Source: Shewanella psychropiezotolerans | Lineage (GTDB): Bacteria; Pseudomonadota; Gammaproteobacteria; Enterobacterales; Shewanellaceae | Assembly: GCF_007197555.1 (NCBI RefSeq) | Contig: NZ_CP041614.1 | Span: 4,146,001 to 4,210,000, forward strand | Length of the DNA: 64,000 bases | Direction of reading: 5' to 3' | In this document: positions 52,429 to 61,990 of the stretch, piece by piece | How positions within the stretch are numbered: position 1 is the first letter of the stretch | How the letters are laid out: each line of letters opens with the position of its first letter | Translations under genes and position numbers: made by a program | Notes under the pieces: model-generated | What the model saw: the letters and a program-made list of their open reading frames with translations, nothing else | Told to the model about the DNA's origin: nothing | Databases searched by the model: none

Positions 52429-53553
52429 TCAATTCAGGTCGGGATTAGCAACCTGATACATGACGTAATCATGGTAACCTGTGATGACTCGATAATAGCC
52501 ACACAGGTCTTTGTCTAATTCAGGGTCGCCACTATCCACAATTAAGGGGCGTCCTTCAAGTGCTTTTAACTTAGTTTTTGTCGCTAGTATGATGATATTG
52601 TCCTTGCCAACACGTTTAATCAGCTCACTGGACAACTGTTGGTTACCTCGACCCAGAATATGCCCTTGCCCGCCTATCAGGGTGATCACTAACTTAACTG
52701 GCTGATCTTTAGTCATATCCAATAACTGTCTGGCGCCTAAGTCTGCACCGATAACTTGACTGTCCTGCACCAAATCGACACCCAGCAAGGTATTTTCAAG
52801 CTGCAACTCAGACATCACGGCGGCGACAGTACTACCAGAGCCCATGATATAAAGCTCATCTTCCATGTTCTCTATGACTTCGGCGGCGATATCACTAAGC
52901 ACCAACTCATCGATTTCTATTCCGCCCATCTTTACCGCTTGAATATACCTTGGCTCGGCGGGTACCAGCATTTCACCATAGCGCTTGGCTCTGACAGTGC
53001 CTTCTCTGAAAGCCACCTCATCGATATCCATCACATCGGCGCTCATCAGGCTAACTAGCTCACCATCGAGTAACATCTTAACCACCATGCCTGATGCATG
53101 GGGCGTAATACCGTATACGCCGGAGTGGATCTTGACCCCAGCTGGTACACCGAGAACCGGCATGTTTTCATCGGCCACTGAATACACGTCCCGCGCAGTG
53201 CCATCTCCACCGGCAAACAGCAGCAAATCTAACTCTTCATCTAACAGGTGTTTAACCACAGCCTGAGTATCTCTAGCTTCACTCTTGCCGGAAACTTGAT
53301 GCACGACACGGACATCAAAACCCATCTCTTTAGCCAAGGCTTCACCCATGTCGCCGGAGGCGGTGATCACTTCAATCTTATCTTGGTAGGGTAAGATCAC
53401 CTCGAGTGCCTGTTGCATACGCAAATGCGCCTTAGGTTTAGCCCCGCGCGCCAACGCCTCTTCAGCCACACCATCACTACCCTTGAGTGCAACGCTGCCC
53501 CCAAGACCTGCGAAAGGGTTGATGATTAACCCCAGACGAAATCGAATTGCCAT
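52429..53553 (-). CDS. ATP-NAD kinase-like protein
   Basis: A 374-residue cytoplasmic protein of the ATP-NAD/AcoX kinase superfamily. FRLGLIINPFAGLGGSVALKG at the N-terminus and LLLFAGGDGTARDVYSV (about 117-133) carry the GGDGT catalytic loop. GVPAGVKIHSGVYGITP and MGSGSTVAAVM follow, and LIGGQGHILGRGNQQLS is a second conserved stretch. It is longer than NadK (about 290) and belongs to the separate group often annotated simply as ATP-NAD kinase family. The physiological substrate is unknown. It is transcribed in the direction of yfcL, about 75 bases upstream. Confidence 0.88.
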   Translation of the reverse strand: MAIRFRLGLIINPFAGLGGSVALKGSDGVAEEALARGAKPKAHLRMQQALEVILPYQDKIEVITASGDMGEALAKEMGFDVRVVHQVSGKSEARDTQAVVKHLLDEELDLLLFAGGDGTARDVYSVADENMPVLGVPAGVKIHSGVYGITPHASGMVVKMLLDGELVSLMSADVMDIDEVAFREGTVRAKRYGEMLVPAEPRYIQAVKMGGIEIDELVLSDIAAEVIENMEDELYIMGSGSTVAAVMSELQLENTLLGVDLVQDSQVIGADLGARQLLDMTKDQPVKLVITLIGGQGHILGRGNQQLSSELIKRVGKDNIIILATKTKLKALEGRPLIVDSGDPELDKDLCGYYRVITGYHDYVMYQVANPDLN

Positions 53554-53670
53554 TTACTGTCCTTTATTCTGTCTGATAAACATGCACTCTATAAATGGTC
53601 ACATATAAGAGTGAAATAACTCAAATTAGACCTTAAAGCTCACCTTCGACTCTTTTAGAGCGACCCTATT

Positions 53671-54843
53671 TTAAGCTGTGTGCTGATTGCTATTGATCTG
53701 CTTAGGTATAAAATAAGCAGTCAACATCGCGAGAAAAGCACAAATCGCCGCGGCAAGCCAGGCTAAATAAGCCCCCGTGCCGTCTCCCCAGATCATGCCG
53801 CACAGCCAAGTACCCAGTGCGCCGCCGACGCCGAAGCTGAGACTGGCATATAAGGCTTGGCCTTTACTTCTGTGACTCGCATCGAAGCGGCGATGAACGA
53901 ATTGTATCGAGGCTGCATGGACTAAGCCAAAAGTAAAGGCATGCAGCAGTTGGCTCAGGCCAAGCCAGATAACACTATCAACCAAGTATGCCATTAACAA
54001 CCAACGGATCCCGGTAAAACCTAAACTGACCACTAACAGAGGTTTGACTCCAAAGCGCCCCAATAGCTTTGGCGCTATCATAAACATCAATATTTCGGCC
54101 AGCACACCCAGTGCCACATAAATCCCCGCGACCGCTTCTGTGTATCCAGCTTGCTTAAGATAGAGCACGAAGAATCCATAAAATGGCCCCGCACTCATCT
54201 GCAGTAATATTGCCGAGATTAAAAACCAGATAATCCCTTTATCTAAGGTGAGCTTAGGCGTATCGCTTTTCTTCTTCACCACGGCTCGGTCCGAGGGGAG
54301 AGGCAGCGCACAGAGCAGTAACCCGATAAATAACACCATGCCAACATAGGGCAAGATCTCAGTGCCCCAGAGGGAAATACCAAAGCCCACTCCCACGACA
54401 AAAACCAAATAACCCAGACTGCCAAAGCTGCGAATGGCGCCGTAACGGGAGGTATTCTCGCCTAAGGTTTCTAAGGTAATCACCTCGAGCTGTGCCAAGA
54501 TAGCATTCCAGAAGAAGGTATAGACACACAGACTGATGGCAAGATAGGTAAAACTGCCATCATAGAAGAAGGTCAGATAGCTTACCGATGCGGCGGCGGC
54601 TCCCCACTTGACGAGCTGGGCACGCATGCCAGTTCTATCGGCCACCATGGCCCAAATATTGGGTGCTATGATGCGGGTGGCCATTAAAATGGCCAGAAGA
54701 AAGCCTATCTCCTGAGGATTAAAGCCCCGGTTTTCGAAGAAGACCCCGAGATATGGCACCATCACGCCTAAGATGGCAAAGAAGAAGAAATAACAGGCGC
54801 TGATCCAACGTAGTTGTGTACTGACTTGAGATGTTTGATCCAT
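53671..54843 (-). CDS. MFS transporter of the LacY/HcaT-like (MFS_1_like) group
   Basis: 390 residues with 12 predicted helices. The N-terminus WISACYFFFFAILGVMVPYLGVFFENRGFNPQEIGFLLA and IIAPNIWAMVADRTGMRAQLVKW are typical of HcaT/nucleoside-symporter-like permeases; LETLGENTSRYGAIRSFGSLGYL is the mid-protein signature. The substrate is unknown. In E. coli an MFS gene (yfcJ) also lies in this neighbourhood, but it is not the same subfamily as far as I can judge. Transcribed on the minus strand downstream of aroC, separated by a strong terminator. Confidence 0.85.
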   Translation of the reverse strand: MDQTSQVSTQLRWISACYFFFFAILGVMVPYLGVFFENRGFNPQEIGFLLAILMATRIIAPNIWAMVADRTGMRAQLVKWGAAAASVSYLTFFYDGSFTYLAISLCVYTFFWNAILAQLEVITLETLGENTSRYGAIRSFGSLGYLVFVVGVGFGISLWGTEILPYVGMVLFIGLLLCALPLPSDRAVVKKKSDTPKLTLDKGIIWFLISAILLQMSAGPFYGFFVLYLKQAGYTEAVAGIYVALGVLAEILMFMIAPKLLGRFGVKPLLVVSLGFTGIRWLLMAYLVDSVIWLGLSQLLHAFTFGLVHAASIQFVHRRFDASHRSKGQALYASLSFGVGGALGTWLCGMIWGDGTGAYLAWLAAAICAFLAMLTAYFIPKQINSNQHTA

Positions 54844-54910
54844 GATGTCGCTTCTTATATAAAGCAGCTATCGATTTTAAGCTGCTAACAACAAAATAAG
54901 TAGTTATGAG

Positions 54911-54950
54911 AAAACAAAAGGGGCGCCTCCGAATACAACAGAGGCGCCCC
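54911..54950 (-). terminator. Rho-independent terminator after aroC
   Basis: GGGGCGCCTC / GAGGCGCCCC arms (54920-54929 and 54941-54950) have an 11-base loop. On the minus strand the stem is followed by CTTTTGTTTTC. It isolates the downstream MFS gene from aroC. Confidence 0.88.
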
Positions 54951-54978
54951 GAATTCATTTAGCACACATCAATGTTAA

Positions 54979-56072
54979 TTAACGCATACCTATCTGGGGT
55001 GTGCTGCTGTGCACATCCATATTTTGCGCCCTGTGCCTAAGCAGGTGATCCATCAATACGATGGCAAGCATAGCCTCGGCAATTGGAACGGCGCGAATGC
55101 CTACACAAGGATCATGGCGGCCTTTAGTCACAACTTCAGCCTTCTCACCTTGAGCATTGATGCTCTCACCCGGAATGCTGATGCTCGACGTCGGCTTCAT
55201 GGCAATATGAGCGATAATCGGTTGACCCGATGAAATTCCACCTAGAATGCCGCCTGCATGGTTTGAAGCAAAGCCTTCGGGGGACATCAAATCTCTGTGC
55301 TCCGAGCCTTTCTGATTTACCACCTCGAAACCATCGCCAATCTCGACACCTTTAACCGCGTTAATCCCCATTAATGCATGGGCAATCTCGGCATCGAGTC
55401 TATCGAATACTGGCTCACCTAAACCAACGGGTACACCTGTAGCAACCACAGATACCTTGGCACCGATAGAATCGCCACTCTTCTTCAGGTCTCGCATGTA
55501 TTCATCGAGCGCGTCGAGTTTTGACGCATCGGGGAAGAAGAAGGCATTTTGCTCAATCTGACTAAAATCTATTGTTTCGGCCTTGATGGGGCCAAGCTGA
55601 GACAAGTAACCATTGATCTCGATACCATGAACTTGTTTCAGATATTTTTTAGCCACGGCACCTGCAGCCACACGCATGGCAGTTTCCCGTGCTGATGCAC
55701 GTCCACCGCCGCGATAATCACGTAAACCGTACTTCTGCTGGTAGGTATAATCGGCATGTCCCGGACGGAACAAGTCTTTAATATTGGAGTAGTCTTTACT
55801 ACGCTGGTCAGTATTTTCAATCATAAGACCGATCGAGGTGCCTGTGGTTTTACCCTCGAATACACCAGATAAGATACGCACCTCATCGGCTTCACGTCTT
55901 GCAGTAGTATAACGAGAAGTCCCTGGACGACGTCGGTCAAGGTCATGTTGCATATCTGCTTCATTGAGCTCGAGTCCCGGGGGACGCCATCGATAATGCA
56001 ACCTAATGCGACACCATGGCTCTCACCAAATGTTGTCACGACAAAATTTTGTCCAATACTGTTTCCCGACAT
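54979..56072 (-). CDS. aroC: AroC, chorismate synthase, split by one missing base
   Basis: Last common step to chorismate, the precursor of aromatic amino acids and here also of salicylate. The N-terminus [31 protein letters not shown] (from 56072) is followed, in the next frame, by [25 protein letters not shown] and the rest of a normal AroC to 54979, including [25 protein letters not shown]. Restoring one base in 55976-55983 gives IDGVPPGLEL and about 364 residues, the usual length. aroC is essential in a prototroph, so this break is almost surely a sequence error. It lies just downstream of prmB on the same strand, as in E. coli. Confidence 0.93.
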
Positions 56073-56230
56073 CCGCTCTATTAACCTCTGACTAGTTTAA
56101 AAATACTCTGAATTTGTACACAAGCCGAGATTAGCTTAAATGAGCAACAAGTGACAAGCTTAAATAAAACTTATGCGTCATTAGCCTTTTTTATCACCAG
56201 CGCCCATTGAGACTTGTCGAGCCGCGATTA

Positions 56231-57172
56231 TTACTTGTCTTTGAAAATGGCAAACAATGATTCATTTTCGACTAGCTGCTCACGGGTCAAAACAAACACA
56301 CCGTCACCGCCATTTTCGAATGTCACCCAAGTGAACGGCACATCGGGGAACTGCTCCATCAGGTGAACCATAGAGTTACCCACTTCGACAACCAGTAAAC
56401 CATCTGTCGTCATGTAGTCTGCTGCATTTGCCAGAATACGTTTAGTCAGATCGAGTCCGTCACGTCCCGATGCCAGGCCGATCTCAGGCTCGTGCTGATA
56501 TTCATCGGGCATATCACCGATATCTTCGGCGTCCACATAAGGCGGGTTAGACACGATAAGATCGTAATGTGGACCTTTAGGTATCGCAGAGAATATATCT
56601 GATTCGATAGGGAAAACCCTATCCATCACGCCTAGACTCTCTATATTGATTTGGGCGACATCGAGTGCATCGGCACTGATATCGAGTGCATCCACTTCTG
56701 CCTCGTCAAATTCATAGGCACATGCGATAGCAATACAAGCGCTGCCTGTACATAGGTCAAGTACGCGATTAACTTGCTTATTATAGAGCCAAGGGCTGAA
56801 ACGGTTAGCAATCATCTCGGCAATAGGAGAGCGCGGCACCAGCACACGTTCATCGACAAAAAACTCAAGCCCGGCAAACATAGCCTTGTTAGTCAAATAA
56901 GGAACCGGTAGGCGTTCTCTTACGCGACGAATAATGAGCTCGACGATTTTATGCTTTTCACTGCTGGTGAGATTAGAGTGGATAACTTGCTGACCTAGCT
57001 CTTCAGGCAGGTGAAGGGCATGAAAAACTAAGGCTATGGCTTCATCCCAGGCATTATCGGTTCCGTGACCATAATAAATATTGGCATCATTAAAACGGCT
57101 CACGCCCCAACGCAACATATCACCTATGGTACGTAGCTCAGTTACGGCTTCATCTACAAAAATCTTATCCAA
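56231..57172 (-). CDS. prmB: PrmB, ribosomal protein L3 glutamine methyltransferase
   Basis: 313 residues. Methylates the amide of a glutamine in ribosomal protein uL3. It has the HemK/PrmC-type fold: SAM motif [37 protein letters not shown], and the glutamine-binding [31 protein letters not shown], where NPPY plus the MPDEY/EPEIGLA context is characteristic of PrmB as opposed to PrmC. The order prmB-aroC on one strand with smrB divergent is the conserved enterobacterial and Shewanella arrangement. Confidence 0.95.
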   Translation of the reverse strand: MDKIFVDEAVTELRTIGDMLRWGVSRFNDANIYYGHGTDNAWDEAIALVFHALHLPEELGQQVIHSNLTSSEKHKIVELIIRRVRERLPVPYLTNKAMFAGLEFFVDERVLVPRSPIAEMIANRFSPWLYNKQVNRVLDLCTGSACIAIACAYEFDEAEVDALDISADALDVAQINIESLGVMDRVFPIESDIFSAIPKGPHYDLIVSNPPYVDAEDIGDMPDEYQHEPEIGLASGRDGLDLTKRILANAADYMTTDGLLVVEVGNSMVHLMEQFPDVPFTWVTFENGGDGVFVLTREQLVENESLFAIFKDK

Positions 57173-57348
57173 AACTCACTCCAGCATAATTATTCCGTTT
57201 CATTGTAACTGAACTCTATTCATAAGGCATCGGATTCAATAAAATAGCAGTATGAATAACGCCGATCATCTCTATGATTTAGCTTTTGTACTGGTTTATT
57301 AGTATCTACAGCGGCTTCAAACGATTTTAAGGTTTACAAAATAGACAC

Positions 57349-57879
57349 ATGAAGAATAAAGACACCTCTGATGAGCAAGATCTATTTTCATCTATGACTA
57401 AAGGGATCAAACCTTTTAAGCAAGATAAGCGTCACTTCAGATCTGAGCAGAAAGATAAGAAAGTGATCGAGGAGAAAACCCAACAGCTCCATGCCGACAG
57501 CTATTTCTCTGATACCTATCAACCTCACCTGCCCAGTGAGGGCCCAATGCGTTGGTCACGGAATGATATTGATAGCTTCGAGCTGAAACGACTTCGCCGG
57601 GGAGATTATCAACCTGACCTACTCTTGGATCTGCATGGTATGCGTCAGTCGGAAGCAAAACTTGAGCTTGCGGCATTAATTCAAGCCTGTATTAAGCAAC
57701 AGTCTCATTGCTGCTGTGTCATGCACGGCCACGGCACCGGTATCCTCAAACAGAATATACCCATGTGGCTAGCCCAGCATCCACATGTGAAGGCTTTCCA
57801 TAAGGCGCCCAAAGAATGGGGAGGTGATGCAGCCTTACTCGTGCTTATTGATATTGGCGATGAGCCCTATAGAAGGTAA
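57349..57879 (+). CDS. smrB: SmrB, Smr-domain endonuclease (ribosome rescue factor)
   Basis: 176 residues. SmrB cleaves mRNA at collided ribosomes. The C-terminal Smr domain starts LLDLHGMRQSEAKLELAAL (DLHG motif) and contains CCVMHGHGTGILKQNIPMWL (the HGxGxG loop) and FHKAPKEWGGDAALLVLI. The basic, charged N-terminal tail (about 1-60) is the ribosome-anchoring part. It is divergent from prmB, as in E. coli, with about 175 bases of promoter space between. Confidence 0.94.
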   Translation: MKNKDTSDEQDLFSSMTKGIKPFKQDKRHFRSEQKDKKVIEEKTQQLHADSYFSDTYQPHLPSEGPMRWSRNDIDSFELKRLRRGDYQPDLLLDLHGMRQSEAKLELAALIQACIKQQSHCCCVMHGHGTGILKQNIPMWLAQHPHVKAFHKAPKEWGGDAALLVLIDIGDEPYRR

Positions 57880-57907
57880 AAGGTGCGAGCAGTATGATAT
57901 TCAAACA

Positions 57908-57939
57908 AAGAAAACAGTCAAGCGAACCACTGTTTTCTT
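57908..57939. terminator. Hairpin between smrB and sixA
   Basis: AAGAAAACAGT / ACTGTTTTCTT arms (11 bases, perfect) have a 10-base loop. It lies between two convergent genes and the T-rich arm could support termination of smrB. Confidence 0.6.
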
Positions 57940-57997
57940 ACAAGATAGACCTAATGTTTTTAAATATAGCTAATTAATAGCATGTAACAAAGAGTAT

Positions 57998-58468
57998 TTA
58001 ACTGATGGTGTGGGGCGCATGTTGCCATACCAGAGTTGCACACTCGCTATGCTTATCTATCAAGGCTACCCCTGAAGTAGCAAAAAGAGGCGGCTCGATA
58101 CCGGCAACCAGTTCACTCACCATGTAACCCAACAAAGGCATGTGAGCAATCACTAACACTTTGTCGGCTTTATATTGCTCGGCATACGCTAAGGTGAGCT
58201 CCGCAGCAGTGCTAGGGGTTCCCGATGGAACCAATTCATCGAGCACTAACCACTTTCTGGGTTCGGGGAAATGTTTACTGACTTCTTGCCAACTTTGCTG
58301 TGCTCTCAAATAGGGGCTGACAAGGACCAGATCAAACTCAAGTACAGTTTTGGCCAACCAGTTACTCATCACAGAGGTGTGATATCGCCCCGTATCGGTT
58401 AGGGTTCGTTCTCTATCTGAGTGAGCTTGATAACTCGCTTCACCATGACGCATTAAAAATAGCTGCAT
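57998..58468 (-). CDS. sixA: SixA, phosphohistidine phosphatase
   Basis: A histidine-phosphatase-superfamily protein: LFLMRHGEASYQAHSDRERTLTDTGRYHTSVMSNWL carries the RHG catalytic motif and the second arginine region, VLVSPYLRAQQSWQEV the SPxxRA(xQT) motif, and VIAHMPLLGYMV the second catalytic histidine. SixA acts on phosphohistidine of phosphotransfer proteins. I use the start MQLFLMRHG (ATG 58466-58468), which matches where SixA proteins begin; a six-codon longer form from 58486 is possible. It follows smrB convergently, in keeping with the aroC-prmB-smrB-sixA block. Confidence 0.92.
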   Translation of the reverse strand: MQLFLMRHGEASYQAHSDRERTLTDTGRYHTSVMSNWLAKTVLEFDLVLVSPYLRAQQSWQEVSKHFPEPRKWLVLDELVPSGTPSTAAELTLAYAEQYKADKVLVIAHMPLLGYMVSELVAGIEPPLFATSGVALIDKHSECATLVWQHAPHTIS

Positions 58469-58765
58469 ACCACTCTCGCTACTCATTTTTCTCGTTATAT
58501 GCCAATTGTAGCCGCAAAAGTCATCGGCACAAACCCTATTTAAGTTATTAATTAGTCGAATAGACTTAGGATCTCTCTATCTTTCAAATTCGAGACTAAA
58601 AATGGATAATATTTAGCCCCTATAGAGACTTGCTAAAGCAGGTTAAGGGGACCAATATGTATTACTCGCTTTTTATTTCCGATAAATAGCTAGTATTTTT
58701 TTAATGATACCTCATAGTTAACTTGTGTATATGAGCCTATTGGTATATCAGACGGAGCCTTCTAC

Positions 58766-61555
58766 TTGTCAGAATCCTTGCAAATAATCAAAAGTCCCAA
58801 TGATCTCCGTCGATATCAACATTTAGTACTCGACAATGGTCTCTCCGTGCTCTTGGTTGAAGATATGGAAGCGAGCCAAGCCGCAGCCTCTATGGTAGTC
58901 AATGTGGGTCACTTCGATGATCCCGTTGAGCGGGCCGGCATGGCACATTTTCTCGAGCATATGCTTTTCTTGGGCACAGAAAAATTCCCTGACTCAGGCG
59001 AGTATCACGCATTTATTAATCAGCATGGCGGTAACAATAACGCATGGACAGGCACTGAACACACCAATTTTTTCTTCAGTATTAATGCCGATGTTTTTGA
59101 GGAATCGTTAGATAGATTCAGCCAATTTTTTATCGCGCCCTTATTTAATGAAGAGCTCGTCGATCGTGAGCGACATGCCATAGAGTCTGAATTTAGTTTA
59201 AAGCTTAAGGATGACATTCGTCGAACCTATCAAGTACAGAAAGAGACGGTCAACCCTGAGCATCCTTTCTCAAAGTTTTCAGTGGGAAATTTGAAAACAC
59301 TCTGCGGCGAAGAATCAATTCTGAGAGAGGAGCTCGTCGAGTTTTATCGCAGCCATTACAGTGCGAATATAATGACTCTGTGCCTGGTTGGTCCCAGACC
59401 GCTAGATGAACTTAAATTACTGGCAGAGCAATATTTCAGCAAAGTAAATAATCACCAACTCGAGAAGCACTATCCTGCGGTACCTATTTATCAGAAAGAA
59501 CAACTTACAACCCAACTGCATATCATCCCGCTCAAGGAACAGAAGCGAGTGGCGATCACGTTCAACTTGCCAGCGATAGATCCTTTCTATAAACACAAGC
59601 CACTGACCTTTATCAGCCATTTACTGGGTTATGAAGGTAATGGCAGCCTACTGTCTTACCTGAAAGAACAAGGTTTTGCTATCAATCTATCTGCCGGTGG
59701 TGGAGTCAATGGCTATAACTTTAAAGATTACAACATCAGTATTCAGCTTACGGAGAAAGGACTCGCTCACCTGGATACGGTCATTCGCTGCGCTTTTGAA
59801 TATATCGAGCTCATTAAAACCCAAGGTCTAGAAGACTGGCGCTATCAAGAGCGGGCGAATCTGCTCAATTTGGCATTTAGGTATCAAGAGCAGATTCGAA
59901 CATTAGATCTGGCCAGCCACCTCAGCATCAATATGCACCATTATGATGTGGAAGATTTGGTTTATGGTGACTATAAGATGGACAGTCTTAACGTTAGCGA
60001 AACGTTAGACTTACTGCAACAGATGACACCATCGAATATGCGCATCCAGATCATAGCACCCGAGTTAGATACGGAGCAGCAAGCTGCCTGGTACCACACG
60101 CCGTATCAGATAAAGCCCATTGCAGATGAGAGGCTCAAGTCCTGGAGTCATATTCAGATCAGACCCGAACTCAAGCTACCGACCGCGAATCCATTTATCA
60201 TATCTGACTCAATTCCTCGCCCCGAAAAGAGTCAGAATAAGACCCCTATTATCGTTTCTCAAGAGGAAGGTTATCGGATCTGGCACCGCAAGGATGATGA
60301 GTTTAATGTCCCTAAGGGCCATATGTATCTATCTCTTGATTCTGAACATGCCGCATCGTCTCCCAGAAATGCCGCACTAACCAGGCTCTATGTTGAGATG
60401 TTGCTCGACTATCTGGTTGAATATACCTATCAAGCCGAAGTGGCAGGCTTAAGTTACAACATCTATCCTCACCAAGGCGGTATCACCTTACACCTGACAG
60501 GTTTTACCGGTAAACAAGAAGCCCTGTTATCGCTATTGATCAATAAAGCCAGAGAACGCAATTTTACTCAGAATCGATTTAATTCAATCAAACGTCAGAT
60601 TTTGAGAAATTGGTATAACCAAACCAGAGCTAAGCCAATCTCACAGATCTTCACCAGTTTAACGGTGACACTTCAAAAGCGCAGTTATGAGCCATCACGC
60701 ATGGCTGAAGAGTTAGAAGAGATAACTTTAGAAGATCTACATGAACACGTCAGAAAATTCTATGAAAAAATCCACCTCGAAGGATTAGTCTACGGCGATT
60801 GGTTGGTCGAAGAAGTTAAGGCACTAGGCAAGCGATTAGATCATATCCTCTCCCTAGTCTCATCACCCAGTGGGGAATCAGACCGTGAGTTGGTTAACCT
60901 TTCGGGTAAGGGAACGGTTCTACGTGAAATTACCGCGTCTCACCAAGACAGCAGCATCATCATCTACTATCAAGCTTCTCAATCGAATCCTGAAACCATG
61001 GCCCTGTTCAGTTTATTGAACCACACCATGTCTTCGACTTTCTTTCACGAACTCAGAACCAAGAGACAGCTGGGCTATATGGTAGGTACTGGCTACTTAC
61101 CACTTAATCGCTATCCAGGTATCATATTTTATATCCAGTCACCAACATCTAGCCCTTTGCAGCTCCTAGAAGCTATTGACGAGTTTATTGCCGACTTTAA
61201 CTACGCGGTTATGCAGATCACTAATCAGCAGTGGGAGCTAACTAAACAAGGACTTGTCAACCAAGTGATGGAACACGATGCTAACCTTAAGACCCGAGGC
61301 CAGCGCTATTGGTCTAGCATTGGCAATAAGGATTATGACTTTAATCAACGAGAGCTAGTCGTGAAGGAGATTGAAAAGCTGACTCGCGCCGATGTGATCA
61401 AGTTTATGATGCAAAAAATGCGTAACAAACTCTGTGATCGGTTAGTGCTGTTCACCACAGGCGACAATCACAGACATGAGGAGCGCATAAGCTCGGACAA
61501 CATGATCACAGATCTGCGTAGTTTTAAGTTTCAAGCAAATAAATTCAGCTACTAA
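58766..61555 (+). CDS. M16 (insulinase/pitrilysin) family zinc metalloprotease
   Basis: 929 residues. An inverted zinc motif HFLEH (His61, Glu64, His65) lies in AGMAHFLEHMLFLGTEKFPDSGEY, with the distal glutamate at about residue 142 in ERHAIESEF. Four M16 half-domains follow, including the C-terminal block HELRTKRQLGYMVGTGYLPLNRYPGIIFYIQSP, the substrate-anchoring RxxxxLGY element of insulin-degrading-enzyme relatives. The size and HxxEH layout match pitrilysin (PtrA), but no N-terminal signal peptide is seen, so it is probably cytoplasmic and degrades peptides. The start is a TTG at 58766 with ACGGAG eight bases upstream; no better in-frame ATG lies before the conserved region. Confidence 0.9.
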   Translation: MSESLQIIKSPNDLRRYQHLVLDNGLSVLLVEDMEASQAAASMVVNVGHFDDPVERAGMAHFLEHMLFLGTEKFPDSGEYHAFINQHGGNNNAWTGTEHTNFFFSINADVFEESLDRFSQFFIAPLFNEELVDRERHAIESEFSLKLKDDIRRTYQVQKETVNPEHPFSKFSVGNLKTLCGEESILREELVEFYRSHYSANIMTLCLVGPRPLDELKLLAEQYFSKVNNHQLEKHYPAVPIYQKEQLTTQLHIIPLKEQKRVAITFNLPAIDPFYKHKPLTFISHLLGYEGNGSLLSYLKEQGFAINLSAGGGVNGYNFKDYNISIQLTEKGLAHLDTVIRCAFEYIELIKTQGLEDWRYQERANLLNLAFRYQEQIRTLDLASHLSINMHHYDVEDLVYGDYKMDSLNVSETLDLLQQMTPSNMRIQIIAPELDTEQQAAWYHTPYQIKPIADERLKSWSHIQIRPELKLPTANPFIISDSIPRPEKSQNKTPIIVSQEEGYRIWHRKDDEFNVPKGHMYLSLDSEHAASSPRNAALTRLYVEMLLDYLVEYTYQAEVAGLSYNIYPHQGGITLHLTGFTGKQEALLSLLINKARERNFTQNRFNSIKRQILRNWYNQTRAKPISQIFTSLTVTLQKRSYEPSRMAEELEEITLEDLHEHVRKFYEKIHLEGLVYGDWLVEEVKALGKRLDHILSLVSSPSGESDRELVNLSGKGTVLREITASHQDSSIIIYYQASQSNPETMALFSLLNHTMSSTFFHELRTKRQLGYMVGTGYLPLNRYPGIIFYIQSPTSSPLQLLEAIDEFIADFNYAVMQITNQQWELTKQGLVNQVMEHDANLKTRGQRYWSSIGNKDYDFNQRELVVKEIEKLTRADVIKFMMQKMRNKLCDRLVLFTTGDNHRHEERISSDNMITDLRSFKFQANKFSY

Positions 61556-61990
61556 TCTCTTAAAATTAGTCACTTAAATTTAGCCGGTTGAGCATTATGA
61601 GCTCAAATTTAAGCTAAACTTATAGCATAATAGTAATTCGACTCAGCTTTGACTTGTGATAGAAATTGATCTTTCACATTCAGAGCCCTAAGAGATTCCC
61701 GCCTCTCCCACAAACGATGCTGGATTATTCAACAAATTAGAGAAGTCATAAAAACACTCCTATTTTAGTCAAATCACCTAAACTTGAAGGAAACTCTAGA
61801 TGTTATGGTTAAACTAAGAAGGTTATTAGGCATAAAACAACAGCCAAGCATTAATCAATAATGATTATCACTAAACAATTTTCCTTCAAATTTTGACAAA
61901 GTCTTCACTTTCTGAAAAAGTGAGGTTAAATCCCTGTTGCCTAAGCATTACTGGCTAATAATCAAACTAAAAATGATGCCAAACGCGATT
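61556..61990. other. Intergenic region before the sensor gene
   Basis: 435 bases without a gene. It contains a good Fur-like box at 61856-61870 and an imperfect inverted repeat (TTAAATTTAGCCGG... and ...GCTCAAATTTAA, about 61574-61611) just after the protease gene that may help end its transcript. Confidence 0.5.
61856..61870 (+). promoter_or_regulatory. Fur-like box upstream of the propeller sensor gene
   Basis: CAATAATGATTATCA matches the 7-1-7 Fur core TGATAATNATTATCA at 12 of 14 specified positions. It is about 120 bases upstream of the ATG at 61991, a plausible promoter distance. Confidence 0.55.
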
